Below, piece by piece: positions 1 to 6,754 of a stretch of DNA of 16,380 nt (within the stretch, counting starts at the first letter, position 1; every line of letters begins with the position of its first letter). Below the pieces are notes generated by a model. The model worked only from the letters and a program-made list of their open reading frames with translations. It was not told the DNA's origin and did no database searches. The DNA comes from an uncultured Clostridia bacterium (GTDB taxonomy: Bacteria > Bacillota_A > Clostridia > Christensenellales > Borkfalkiaceae). Made by a program: the position numbers and the translations under genes. The stretch covers positions 1 to 16,380 of the forward strand of contig CAKQXZ010000046.1 in assembly GCA_934292955.1 (NCBI GenBank). The letters are read 5' to 3'.

Positions 1-1
1 C

Positions 2-82
2 AAACGACCGAAATCGTACTCGACGTACGTTGATGGGAGTTTAACACAGCAAAAACCGATTTATTCCCGCAAAAATATTTAG
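2..82 (+). CDS. Possible 3' end of an upstream gene (partial)
   Basis: Reading from base 2, 26 codons stay open to a TAG at 80-82. The codons are mixed (Lys, Arg, Pro, Ser, Tyr, Asp, Gly, Thr) and read like a protein C-terminus, not AT-rich noise. The other two forward frames close sooner, at 31-33 and 42-44. No family is recognisable in so short a tail, and chance opening is quite possible. Confidence 0.22.
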   Translation, partial: KRPKSYSTYVDGSLTQQKPIYSRKNI

Positions 83-134
83 CGATGGTAAACAAAACCA
101 CATAGTCCAAAAAATCTAAAAAAGGAGGGGAAAA

Positions 135-605
135 ATGTCTGTTGAAGAAAAAGCGGCACTTATCGCATTAGTCGGGGTTTTAGTTTCGGCTTTCGTTTCG
201 TGGTTGGTTTCAAAAAAGACGATTAAATATAACTACAAAGAACTATTTGCGGAAACGGTATCGCAAAGCAGAAATAAATGGCTTAATGCAATGCGCGATT
301 TTATTTCTACTATGCTTGCCGAAATTCAAAACCCTTGTCCGATCGCTAAGGATGATGAAGTCTGTAAAAAAGAATGTGTTTTGAAAAGTAACAATACCTT
401 GCGAACAAACAAGTATTGGAAAGCACGAAACGAAATATTGCTACGGCTAAATCTTAACGAGCCACTGCATTTAATGCTCAGAAACGAAATTTTGCAACTC
501 GACAGTTACAACGACAAAAAAACGATTGAAGACATAATCTTAATATCTCAATCGTTGTTAAAAGAAGAATGGGAAAAAGTAAAAAAAGAAGCTAAAGGAG
601 AATAA
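135..605 (+). CDS. Small single-pass membrane protein, unknown function
   Basis: A 156-residue protein preceded by an excellent Shine-Dalgarno (AGGAGGGG at 123-130, four bases before the ATG). Residues about 7-26 form one hydrophobic segment, followed by a positively charged KK and a long, probably helical, soluble part with a SRNKWLNAMRDF stretch near residues 45-56. That layout, an N-terminal helix followed by an S-R-x-x-W-[IL]-x-x-[LM]-R segment, is common in small hypothetical proteins of phages, plasmids and genomic islands of Bacillota; none has a function I can name. The C-terminus is rich in Lys and Glu. The next gene starts 2 bases after its stop and uses a Shine-Dalgarno inside this gene, so the two are probably translationally coupled. 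Confidence 0.72.
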   Translation: MSVEEKAALIALVGVLVSAFVSWLVSKKTIKYNYKELFAETVSQSRNKWLNAMRDFISTMLAEIQNPCPIAKDDEVCKKECVLKSNNTLRTNKYWKARNEILLRLNLNEPLHLMLRNEILQLDSYNDKKTIEDIILISQSLLKEEWEKVKKEAKGE

Positions 606-607
606 TT

Positions 608-817
608 ATGGATTGGTCAACAGTATTAGACATCGTAAAGGAAATATGTCATTGTGCGTTTTACTCAATTCTTGTAATATGCGCTTTTAAGTATCTATCA
701 AAAATGATTACTGAAATAATCGAAAAAATAGAAGTATCTAAAACAAAACAAGAAATTTTGAGAAAAACGGAGCAAAACAACAAGAATTCAGAAGAAACAA
801 ATAATAAGAATAAGTAA
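608..817 (+). CDS. Small membrane protein with charged tail, unknown function
   Basis: A 69-residue protein. The Shine-Dalgarno AAGGAG (595-600) lies inside the last codons of the preceding gene, so expression is likely coupled. Residues about 15-33 are hydrophobic and contain two cysteines. The rest is strongly polar and ends in a low-complexity Lys/Asn/Glu tail. Size and charge pattern are reminiscent of small phage or plasmid membrane proteins, but I see no diagnostic motif. It probably works with the upstream membrane protein, judged only from coupling and similar topology. Confidence 0.62.
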   Translation: MDWSTVLDIVKEICHCAFYSILVICAFKYLSKMITEIIEKIEVSKTKQEILRKTEQNNKNSEETNNKNK

Positions 818-858
818 TTTTATTGCTTAATAAAAAACAAAAAAAAGGAGAATAAAAA

Positions 859-1140
859 ATGGAAAAACTAATAGCACTATTTTTAAGCCTTTTGATGGCA
901 ATGTCGCTTTGCGCTTTTGCAGGGTGTGACTTTGTTGAAGATGATTCATCGAGCGATTCAAGTTCAATATCTGAAGACGAAGGCAAAGTCGAGTTAATGG
1001 GTATTCAAGCGACAGTCAACACCGAACTTAAAGCCCCGTCAACTCAAAAAATATCGGCACTGTCTTTAACGTCTTTTTATAACAATTTCAATACTACACC
1101 TTTGAATGATGATATTAGTGTTGGAAGTTCCAGAAGGTAA
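859..1140 (+). CDS. Small lipoprotein, probably truncated by a frameshift
   Basis: A 93-residue product with a clear Shine-Dalgarno (AAGGAG, 845-850). Residues 1-22 form a lipoprotein signal peptide ending in the lipobox FAGC, with Cys23 as the predicted lipidated residue. A Ser/Asp/Glu-rich linker follows, typical of a lipoprotein tether, then a short domain with no recognised family. The end is suspicious: the reading frame stops at 1138-1140, while the +1 frame stays open from 1106 to 1240 and encodes a sensible continuation beginning LVLEVPEGKDEAW. A one-base insertion between about 1106 and 1138 would explain this; a repaired protein would be about 126 residues. A sequencing error is also possible. 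The strong terminator at 1282-1315 follows. Confidence 0.6.
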   Translation: MEKLIALFLSLLMAMSLCAFAGCDFVEDDSSSDSSSISEDEGKVELMGIQATVNTELKAPSTQKISALSLTSFYNNFNTTPLNDDISVGSSRR

Positions 1141-1240
1141 GGATGAAGCATGGTGCCAAGAACAGACCTTTGTATATTTAGGCAATGAGTTCAATGTTGG
1201 GCTATTGGTTAATAAAAAGTATGGTAAACATGCAAAGTAA
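1106..1240 (+). pseudogene. Out-of-frame 3' part of the small lipoprotein gene
   Basis: This 44-codon open stretch lies in the +1 frame relative to the lipoprotein at 859-1140 and overlaps its last codons. It has no Shine-Dalgarno of its own, and its content (Val-Pro-Glu-Gly-Lys-Asp-Glu, a Trp, a Cys, and alternating hydrophobic residues before a basic end) reads like the tail of a soluble domain. I interpret it as the separated C-terminus of the same gene. There is no obvious slippery heptamer in the overlap, so programmed frameshifting is unlikely. Confidence 0.5.
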
Positions 1241-1281
1241 AAAAGATTAAAAAATAAAATAATTATATATTATAAAAATGG

Positions 1282-1315
1282 AAGAGAGATATGGGAAACC
1301 GTATCTCTTTTTTTT
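1282..1315 (+). terminator. Intrinsic terminator, GNRA-capped hairpin plus T-tract
   Basis: AGAGATATGG (1285-1294) pairs with CCGTATCTCT (1299-1308), ten pairs including one T-G wobble, around a GAAA tetraloop (1295-1298). Eight T residues run through 1308-1315, and the upstream A residues at 1282-1283 can pair with the first of them. This is a textbook Rho-independent terminator for the left-flank cluster (135-1240). Confidence 0.88.
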
Positions 1316-1389
1316 GCCCTTAGATCCGGAAAATCCGAAATATAAAAATATATTATCAATTTGAGGATAAGAAAAATCAGGAGGCAAAA

Positions 1390-1521
1390 ATGACATTTGA
1401 AAATAAATCCCAACTTGAAAATTACATATCAAAAAGGAACTATCCGAAAGAACTGCACTATGAACTGCTCCAATCAATGGAAAAAGTCAGGGAAGCCCGA
1501 ATATATCACTTTTTCAAATAA
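1390..1521 (+). CDS. 43-residue orphan small protein
   Basis: An ATG at 1390 follows a perfect AGGAGG (1379-1384) at a spacing of 5 bases, which is the main support for it being translated. The 43-residue product is polar and probably helical, beginning MTFENKSQLENY and ending in a His-Phe-Phe-Lys tail, with no membrane segment or known motif. It stands alone after the terminator at 1282-1315. It could be a free small protein or a gene fragment whose remainder has been lost. Confidence 0.45.
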   Translation: MTFENKSQLENYISKRNYPKELHYELLQSMEKVREARIYHFFK

Positions 1522-1979
1522 ACGAGATTAAAAACAAAAACGACGTTGCTTTGCGATGAATAATATAAAAAATAGACAATATTATTGAATTTATGGGGCA
1601 AACGGCTAAAAAATAACAATATTTTATAGTTTTATAGCATTTTAGTTAAGGACAAATCGCCGTTAATAATCTATATTTTATAATGTAACGAGGCAAAGCA
1701 TTCTTGAAAGGTTTTACAAACTTTTTAACAAAACGGCAATAAACTCGTTTGCGAAATATTAAAACCTGTTTGTAAGATATATTTTTTTTAATCGACATGC
1801 TCTGAATATTATAAATCGGTACATCTTGATATTAAAGAAAACGTCATATATCTGAAGCAAGTAAAAAAAGTCATCTTTAATCGTCAGGGTAAAAAAGTTG
1901 CAAGTTATCAATAAGTTTTTAATCCAATGCAAGAGAGACTTCCGACTTTTAACAAGATATTCAATTCGGTAAAATACCG
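1522..1979. other. AT-rich gap with no convincing gene
   Basis: About 460 bases, very AT-rich, with stops in all frames of either strand at short intervals apart from antisense shadows. I see no tRNA, CRISPR repeat or transposase remnant. The only structure is an 8-bp all-A/T inverted repeat (1559-1566 with 1579-1586), which could arise by chance. The promoter of the large surface-protein gene presumably lies here; TTGATA at 1826-1831 is the best -35-like hexamer, but its downstream TATATC sits at a short 15-base spacing, so I do not call it. Confidence 0.5.
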
Positions 1980-1990
1980 ACGAGGAGGAA
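1966..1990 (+). promoter_or_regulatory. Short hairpin abutting a strong ribosome-binding site
   Basis: TCGGTA (1966-1971) pairs perfectly with TACCGA (1975-1980) around an AAA loop. It is followed at once by GAGGAGG (1982-1988), six bases before the ATG of the surface-protein gene. A small hairpin directly 5' of the ribosome-binding site could hold the site open or stabilise the message end; that function is inference. Confidence 0.4.
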
Positions 1991-1993
1991 ATT

Positions 1994-4900
1994 ATGAAGA
2001 GTAGGATAAAAGTTGCCTTAACGGCATTACTTTTTGTCTGTTGCGCAGCGGTTGTCTGTTTACAGGCGGCGCCTGTGTATGCGCAGTCGAGCGGTACGAT
2101 TACTTCCGTTGAAATGATCAATGCCGTTGCGAATGCAGGGAAAGACGAGAGTGGCGGTTACGGAAAGAGTATTGAAAACGACTTTTTCTCATATCGCATC
2201 GGGTACGGCAAAGTCGGGGATACGATAGACTATACCGCATACGAAGTGTCGGCCGCGGGGCTCAGGACGTCGGCTGTTTATTCGGGAACATATAACAGTT
2301 CGGTATTGCTGACGGGCGGCACGGCGAGAATTGCAAACTATAAATTGGTTGACGGCGCAGTTGTTAAAGATGATTTCAACATTCTTTACGTTCTGCAGGC
2401 AAAAAAAGACATTTCTTTGGAAATAGCGCATGGCGCGAGGAACAATTCCTCGAATAAAGTTGTGGCAAAAATCTGGAAAAGCGGCGACACGCTGACGTTA
2501 TTGCAAGCAAAGCCCGTTCCGAACGGCGAAGTTGCGGCAAACAGTCTCGGCGGAACCTTTCAGGTTAAGCAGGGCGAGACGCTTGTATTTGAATTTGCGC
2601 TTGCCGACGACGTTGCTGATAAATATCAGTGCATTTTCTACGGCGCGTTGTTTCCCTCTTTTAACGCGTCCGAAGCCTCGGGTACGGAGCAAGGGGAGGA
2701 TATTTCCGAATATAAAGCGGAAAAGCTTGCCGAACTTCGTCGTTATATTCAGAACATAGATAATGATGCATATTATCCGTCTACTATCGAATCTATAGAA
2801 GAAGAGTTCGAAAATTTCAGAGCCGCGATCGAATCTCTCACCGAAAAATCGGATATCGATCTTGCTTTCGAAAACGCTAAGGCTGCAATTGCCGTGCTTT
2901 TAAATAATGCCCCGATTATATCCGCTACGCTAAAAACGGCGGATATGGTAGGTGTAATTTACAAAGCGGGTAAGGATGAAAACGGGGTATACGGAGCTAT
3001 CGGCGGCAACAACCTGGTGTCGTATGATCTATCTTACGGCAGTGTTGCCGATAACGAATGGCATTATTATGAAGACGCGACGGCTACGCCGTTATTAAAA
3101 ACAAAATCGATTATCTCTTCATATCAGGGTTGCGCCGGTTGGATGATCCGTGTCGGTAACTGTTTTAAAGATGCCGAAGGCGTAAAATATGCAGCTAAGG
3201 CAAACATGATGTATCGTTTTACGGCGAAGCAAAACATACTCTTAAACATATCAAATCCGGCGGTCTCATCATCGTCGAAAAACGTCGTTGCAAACATTTA
3301 TATTCTTTCGGGAGATCTCGAATTGGTAAAAACAACGGTTTTAGGCGGCGCGTTAAACGCCGACGAACTTGGCGGATTGTATCGCTTGGCTGAAAACGAG
3401 CAATTGATATTCGAGTTTGCCGTTTCCGAAGAAGCGACGACGCTCGGCGAATTTAACATTCAGTCTATGTTGCCCGTATTTACCGTTTATGACAGTGCGG
3501 CGTTGAGTATGATACGTGATAAAACCGTTCAAAGTCTTACCTCCGATAAAAACGCGGTCAAGGCGGAAGATTATTCGGAAGTCGATTATAATGATCTGAT
3601 TGCGGCTTATACTTCGGCCATCGAGCAGATTTCGAATATTACGGATATTTCGGAAATAAGTCAGATCGGCGTCATTAAAAATCGGTTATTAGCTCAGGTT
3701 GCGGATATTTTTTCCGCGGTGAGAGCATCTGCATATCGCACGGAACTTGAAGACAAGCTGAGAAGATATATCGCAAATATTGACAAAAATCTCTATCTCG
3801 AAGAAACTTATGCGGCGTTTGCGGACAAGGTAACCGAACTTACGCAGACGATCGCTACTATTACACGCAAATCTGCAATGGACACTGCTTACGAACAGGC
3901 GGTTCAGGCAATAAACAACGTGGAAAAGGATGCCCCCGTATCCGAATTGACGGCAAGTCTTTCCGATCTTATCGGCGGAGTTGTAGCTAAGGGTAAAGAC
4001 GAAAAAGGACGTTATTCCGAATGGGGTAATAACCAATTATTTGCCTTCCGTTTGGGTTACGGTCGGGTGTTCGTAAACTTTGGCTGTCTGGAAATGGACG
4101 GCTACGAAAGTTATTCGGACGGCCTTGTTACAAATTATGTTTACAACAATAATAACGACGTTGCCGGCGGGCTGCTCGAAAACGGAACGATAGTATTTTC
4201 CGATAACTATATGAGTGGCGGCAAATCGTTTGCAAAAAACATAAACGCAGTTTTGATGCTAAAAGCGAAATCAGAATTAAAGTTTACGTTAGGACATGGC
4301 GAAATATCCGCTTTCACATCGACAAAAAACAATAATATTGTCGTCAGAATATGGCGAATAGCCGACGGAAAAGCCGCATTACTTAAAGAAACCGACGTGA
4401 CTTCCGGTGCGGAGGCAAATGCTTACGGCGGCGAATTCTTTGTAAATACGGACGATTTATTCGTTATCGAATACTCTGTCGACGGATCGGGTTATAGTCT
4501 TGCGACTTTGTCCGCACCTACAATAAAAGCGGAAAAAACCGAAGAGGTGCAGCCGCCTGTTACCGAGAACGACAAACAGCAATTGAACGCGGACGTATTC
4601 CGGATGATATCCGAGCAAACCAAATATGGCGCAGCCGAAATAGCGGCTGAAGGTGTTAAATGGGAATTATTACACGGAACGGTTGAAAACAACGTTCGGT
4701 TCGAAATAGTATGTGGCGATATTTTGCGTACCGAGCGTTTGAATGCAAGCACTTATAATTCCGTTTATGCCGCAAACTCATACAATAAATTTATTCGTAC
4801 CGATCCGAAACAGGGCGAAAACTTTATTATAAAGATAATCGCGACGGATAATGTTCATATTCATATCGGTAACGAGGCATGGGTTAAAGGTTCTCATTCT

Positions 4901-5734
4901 TTGGGCGGAACATACACTGCCGTCGTTGCACACTATGACGAAACCGACGAAAAATGGTATTATCTCGAAGTCGGCAGACAAAAACTGGAATGGGTGTCCG
5001 AGATCGCCGAAAACTTGATCGATATCGATTTGCACTTAATGCGCGGAGATATTCTGTATTATGTTCTTTCAGGTGCGAACCATGAAACATATTTGACGTT
5101 TACACCTTCATTCGGTGCGAAAACAGCCGAATACGACGAAGCTAAAAAATTGGATATGACGGCTTTTATCGAGGCGCAGCGAACGCTCGACGAGGTAAAA
5201 GTGACTTTGACACAGGAATACGGTGCGATTGACAGCGCGCAATATACTACCGACGATTATCTCTCGATTTGCGAACTTTATGAGCTTGCGCTCGGAACGG
5301 AACTGGAAGAAAGCGAATTGGAAAAGTGTAAGTCGAAAGAGGAAATAACGAGCTACGTTGTAGCATTACATGAAAAGATTAACGATTTTGTTAAGATTAC
5401 GGAAGCCGAAGCGGTGAGAAAAACCTATTACGACAAGTTTACCGCGGAGTTGAATAAACTTGACGAGAGCAAATACACAAAGGAAACCTGGGATACCGTT
5501 CTTGGTTATGAAAAGCATCTTGCAGACGAACTGAACAGGGTTACGAAGCGTAGCGAAATGCAGGAATTGCTTAATACGGAACTCGCTAAACTTGCGGCGG
5601 TTTCGCCCGACGCCAACCAAAACACTTCCGGTTGCTATTCGTCGATTAACGAAAGCATACTTTTGTTTGCCGCGATTTCGGTAATAGTCGTTTTGATAAA
5701 AAAACGCAGGGAAAAGCCGGAAAATATCGGCTGA
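1994..5734 (+). CDS. Large modular exported surface protein with C-terminal membrane anchor
   Basis: A 1246-residue protein with a strong Shine-Dalgarno. Residues 1-30 are a signal peptide ending V-Y-A before Gln31. Four diverged copies of one module follow, near residues 36-225, 310-496, 656-855 and 862-1043. The first three open with Gly-Lys-Asp-Glu (49-52, 326-329, 667-670), then an aromatic LxYGxV-like stretch. All four carry a Gly-Gly pair late in the module (186, 460, 812, 971), followed by alternating hydrophobic residues, suggesting a beta-sandwich. The fourth copy is shortened and lacks GKDE. Between modules and before the anchor (about 236-307, 497-655, 1044-1210) are charged helical spacers resembling FIVAR-type bundles. 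The tail has Cys1214, a hydrophobic helix (about 1221-1235) and KKRREK; there is no LPXTG. I infer a cell-surface binding protein, ligand unknown, possibly serving the glycan locus to the right. Confidence 0.85.
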   Translation: MKSRIKVALTALLFVCCAAVVCLQAAPVYAQSSGTITSVEMINAVANAGKDESGGYGKSIENDFFSYRIGYGKVGDTIDYTAYEVSAAGLRTSAVYSGTYNSSVLLTGGTARIANYKLVDGAVVKDDFNILYVLQAKKDISLEIAHGARNNSSNKVVAKIWKSGDTLTLLQAKPVPNGEVAANSLGGTFQVKQGETLVFEFALADDVADKYQCIFYGALFPSFNASEASGTEQGEDISEYKAEKLAELRRYIQNIDNDAYYPSTIESIEEEFENFRAAIESLTEKSDIDLAFENAKAAIAVLLNNAPIISATLKTADMVGVIYKAGKDENGVYGAIGGNNLVSYDLSYGSVADNEWHYYEDATATPLLKTKSIISSYQGCAGWMIRVGNCFKDAEGVKYAAKANMMYRFTAKQNILLNISNPAVSSSSKNVVANIYILSGDLELVKTTVLGGALNADELGGLYRLAENEQLIFEFAVSEEATTLGEFNIQSMLPVFTVYDSAALSMIRDKTVQSLTSDKNAVKAEDYSEVDYNDLIAAYTSAIEQISNITDISEISQIGVIKNRLLAQVADIFSAVRASAYRTELEDKLRRYIANIDKNLYLEETYAAFADKVTELTQTIATITRKSAMDTAYEQAVQAINNVEKDAPVSELTASLSDLIGGVVAKGKDEKGRYSEWGNNQLFAFRLGYGRVFVNFGCLEMDGYESYSDGLVTNYVYNNNNDVAGGLLENGTIVFSDNYMSGGKSFAKNINAVLMLKAKSELKFTLGHGEISAFTSTKNNNIVVRIWRIADGKAALLKETDVTSGAEANAYGGEFFVNTDDLFVIEYSVDGSGYSLATLSAPTIKAEKTEEVQPPVTENDKQQLNADVFRMISEQTKYGAAEIAAEGVKWELLHGTVENNVRFEIVCGDILRTERLNASTYNSVYAANSYNKFIRTDPKQGENFIIKIIATDNVHIHIGNEAWVKGSHSLGGTYTAVVAHYDETDEKWYYLEVGRQKLEWVSEIAENLIDIDLHLMRGDILYYVLSGANHETYLTFTPSFGAKTAEYDEAKKLDMTAFIEAQRTLDEVKVTLTQEYGAIDSAQYTTDDYLSICELYELALGTELEESELEKCKSKEEITSYVVALHEKINDFVKITEAEAVRKTYYDKFTAELNKLDESKYTKETWDTVLGYEKHLADELNRVTKRSEMQELLNTELAKLAAVSPDANQNTSGCYSSINESILLFAAISVIVVLIKKRREKPENIG
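2096..5122 (+). repeat. Four diverged protein-level modules inside the surface-protein gene
   Basis: The repeat is visible at protein level only; DNA identity between copies is low, so duplication is old. Shared order in each copy: an opening helix, GKDE (absent in copy 4), a segment of form L-x-Y-G-x-V (variants IGYGKV, LSYGSV, LGYGRV, LLHGTV), a central strand resembling LxAKxxIxLxI, a segment of the form K-x-V-V-A-x-I-W, then an xGG(T/L/E) turn and a strand like LVFEFA. From GKDE to the Gly-Gly pair the distance is 134-145 residues in copies 1-3. Confidence 0.75.
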
Positions 5735-5756
5735 CGTTATATAGAGCTGCTTGAGA

Positions 5757-5792
5757 GGGCTGTCGTGTGTTAGAATATTCACACGATAGCCC
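5757..5792. promoter_or_regulatory. 13-bp intergenic hairpin without T-tract
   Basis: GGGCTGTCGTGTG (5757-5769) pairs with CACACGATAGCCC (5780-5792), 13 pairs including one G-T wobble, with a 10-base loop. It sits 23 bases after the surface-protein stop and 23 bases before the nucleoside-hydrolase start. No run of T follows on either strand, so it is not a canonical intrinsic terminator. It could protect the upstream message from 3' decay, be a processing site, or attenuate transcription into the next gene. Confidence 0.7.
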
Positions 5793-5815
5793 CGATTAAA
5801 AACGATAAACGAATT

Positions 5816-6736
5816 ATGATTAAAATTTTAATTGATACCGATTTAGGTTCGGACGTAGACGATTCGATAGCTTTATACCTCGCATTGCGAAATAAAGACG
5901 TCCGGGTGGTGGGAATTACCACGGTTTTTAAGAACGCTCCTCAAAGGGCGCGGATTGCGCGCTCGATTTGCACTTCTTTGGGAAAAAACGTCCCCGTCTT
6001 TGCGGGTAGTCGTAACGCGACGGATAAACAGTTGGATAAAAACGCAGATACGCTTTTTTCGTCTTTGGTACAAGATGTGAAAGGCGAAGATAACCCGCAG
6101 GACGAAAACGGAGATCGGGCGATTGACTTTATTTTGGATTGTGCAAAAAAATACGGCAAGGAATTACATATCCTCGCCATAGGTCCGTTAACGAATATCG
6201 CTCGTGCCGTTTGTAAAGACAGAAAAGCGTTGGAGGGTATAGGTTCCGTAACGCTTATGGGCGGCAATTATTTCCAAGGAAAACCCGAATGGAATTTTTA
6301 TTGCGACGCGACGGCAGCGCAAATAGTTTTATCGTCGGGCTTAAAGGTATATGCGGTCGGTTCCGACGTTACCGTCAGGACAGTACTTCCGTATAAATTG
6401 CAGGAGCAAACGGTGGATCTGGCAAGCCTCGACACGGCAAAGGGATTGATCGGAAAGCATGCGAAATTGTGGATGGATAAATCGCGTTTCGCAATTACGC
6501 TGCATGATCCGCTTGCACTATACGCAATCGTTTATCCCGAATTATTGCATTTTAAAGAGCAGCTCGTTGCCGTGGAAGCGCAAAGCAAGACTTCTTACGG
6601 ATATGTAATGAATTACAGTCTCACCGCATGGTATCCGAAAACGCAAGGACATTCGGTTATGATAGCCGATTACGTCGACGAGGAAAAAGTAATCGGGTTG
6701 TTCGTAAAAGAGTTTTTAGAGGCGGAAGATTGTTAA
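5816..6736 (+). CDS. Nucleoside hydrolase superfamily enzyme (IunH/RihA-like)
   Basis: A 306-residue protein, normal for the family, whose members cleave the N-glycosidic bond of ribonucleosides with a calcium ion held by aspartates. The N-terminal metal motif reads DTDLGSDVDD (residues 7-16), the variant with two extra residues relative to the usual DxDPGxDD. Other family landmarks are GPLTNIA (about 123-129), LMGG (about 144-147), EWNFYCDATAA, and HDPLAL, where His230-Asp231 match the catalytic His and metal Asp. There is no signal peptide, so it is cytoplasmic. The Shine-Dalgarno is poor, but the start at MIKILIDTD is fixed by homology. Substrate is uncertain: this variant motif is common in members whose substrate is not a standard nucleoside. 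It converges on the regulator gene with only 18 bases between them. Confidence 0.9.
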   Translation: MIKILIDTDLGSDVDDSIALYLALRNKDVRVVGITTVFKNAPQRARIARSICTSLGKNVPVFAGSRNATDKQLDKNADTLFSSLVQDVKGEDNPQDENGDRAIDFILDCAKKYGKELHILAIGPLTNIARAVCKDRKALEGIGSVTLMGGNYFQGKPEWNFYCDATAAQIVLSSGLKVYAVGSDVTVRTVLPYKLQEQTVDLASLDTAKGLIGKHAKLWMDKSRFAITLHDPLALYAIVYPELLHFKEQLVAVEAQSKTSYGYVMNYSLTAWYPKTQGHSVMIADYVDEEKVIGLFVKEFLEAEDC

Positions 6737-6754
6737 CGGGTTCGAGTCTCGGGA

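Noticed and set aside
1106..1140. Programmed ribosomal frameshift in the small lipoprotein
   Set aside because: There is no X-XXY-YYZ slippery heptamer, no internal Shine-Dalgarno and no obvious stimulatory hairpin in the overlap; mutation or sequencing error is simpler.
1278..1364. 28-codon ORF reading through the terminator hairpin, with a protein-like D-P-E-N-P-K-Y-K stretch
   Set aside because: It has no ribosome-binding site and overlaps a textbook hairpin plus T-tract, which explains the sequence better.
1559..1586. 8-bp inverted repeat AATAATAT / ATATTATT
   Set aside because: All A/T in a stretch of extreme AT content with a 12-base loop; weak and expected by chance.
1994..5734. LPXTG sortase signal or S-layer homology domains in the large surface protein
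   Set aside because: The C-terminus has no LPXTG-like pentapeptide before the hydrophobic helix, and none of the repeated modules has SLH-type motifs.
6739..6748. GGTTCGAGTC, a tRNA T-arm-like sequence between the convergent genes
   Set aside because: Only four of five T-stem pairs form (one is a G-T wobble), no acceptor end follows, and the upstream bases are the coding end of the nucleoside hydrolase with no D-arm or anticodon arm. Coincidence.
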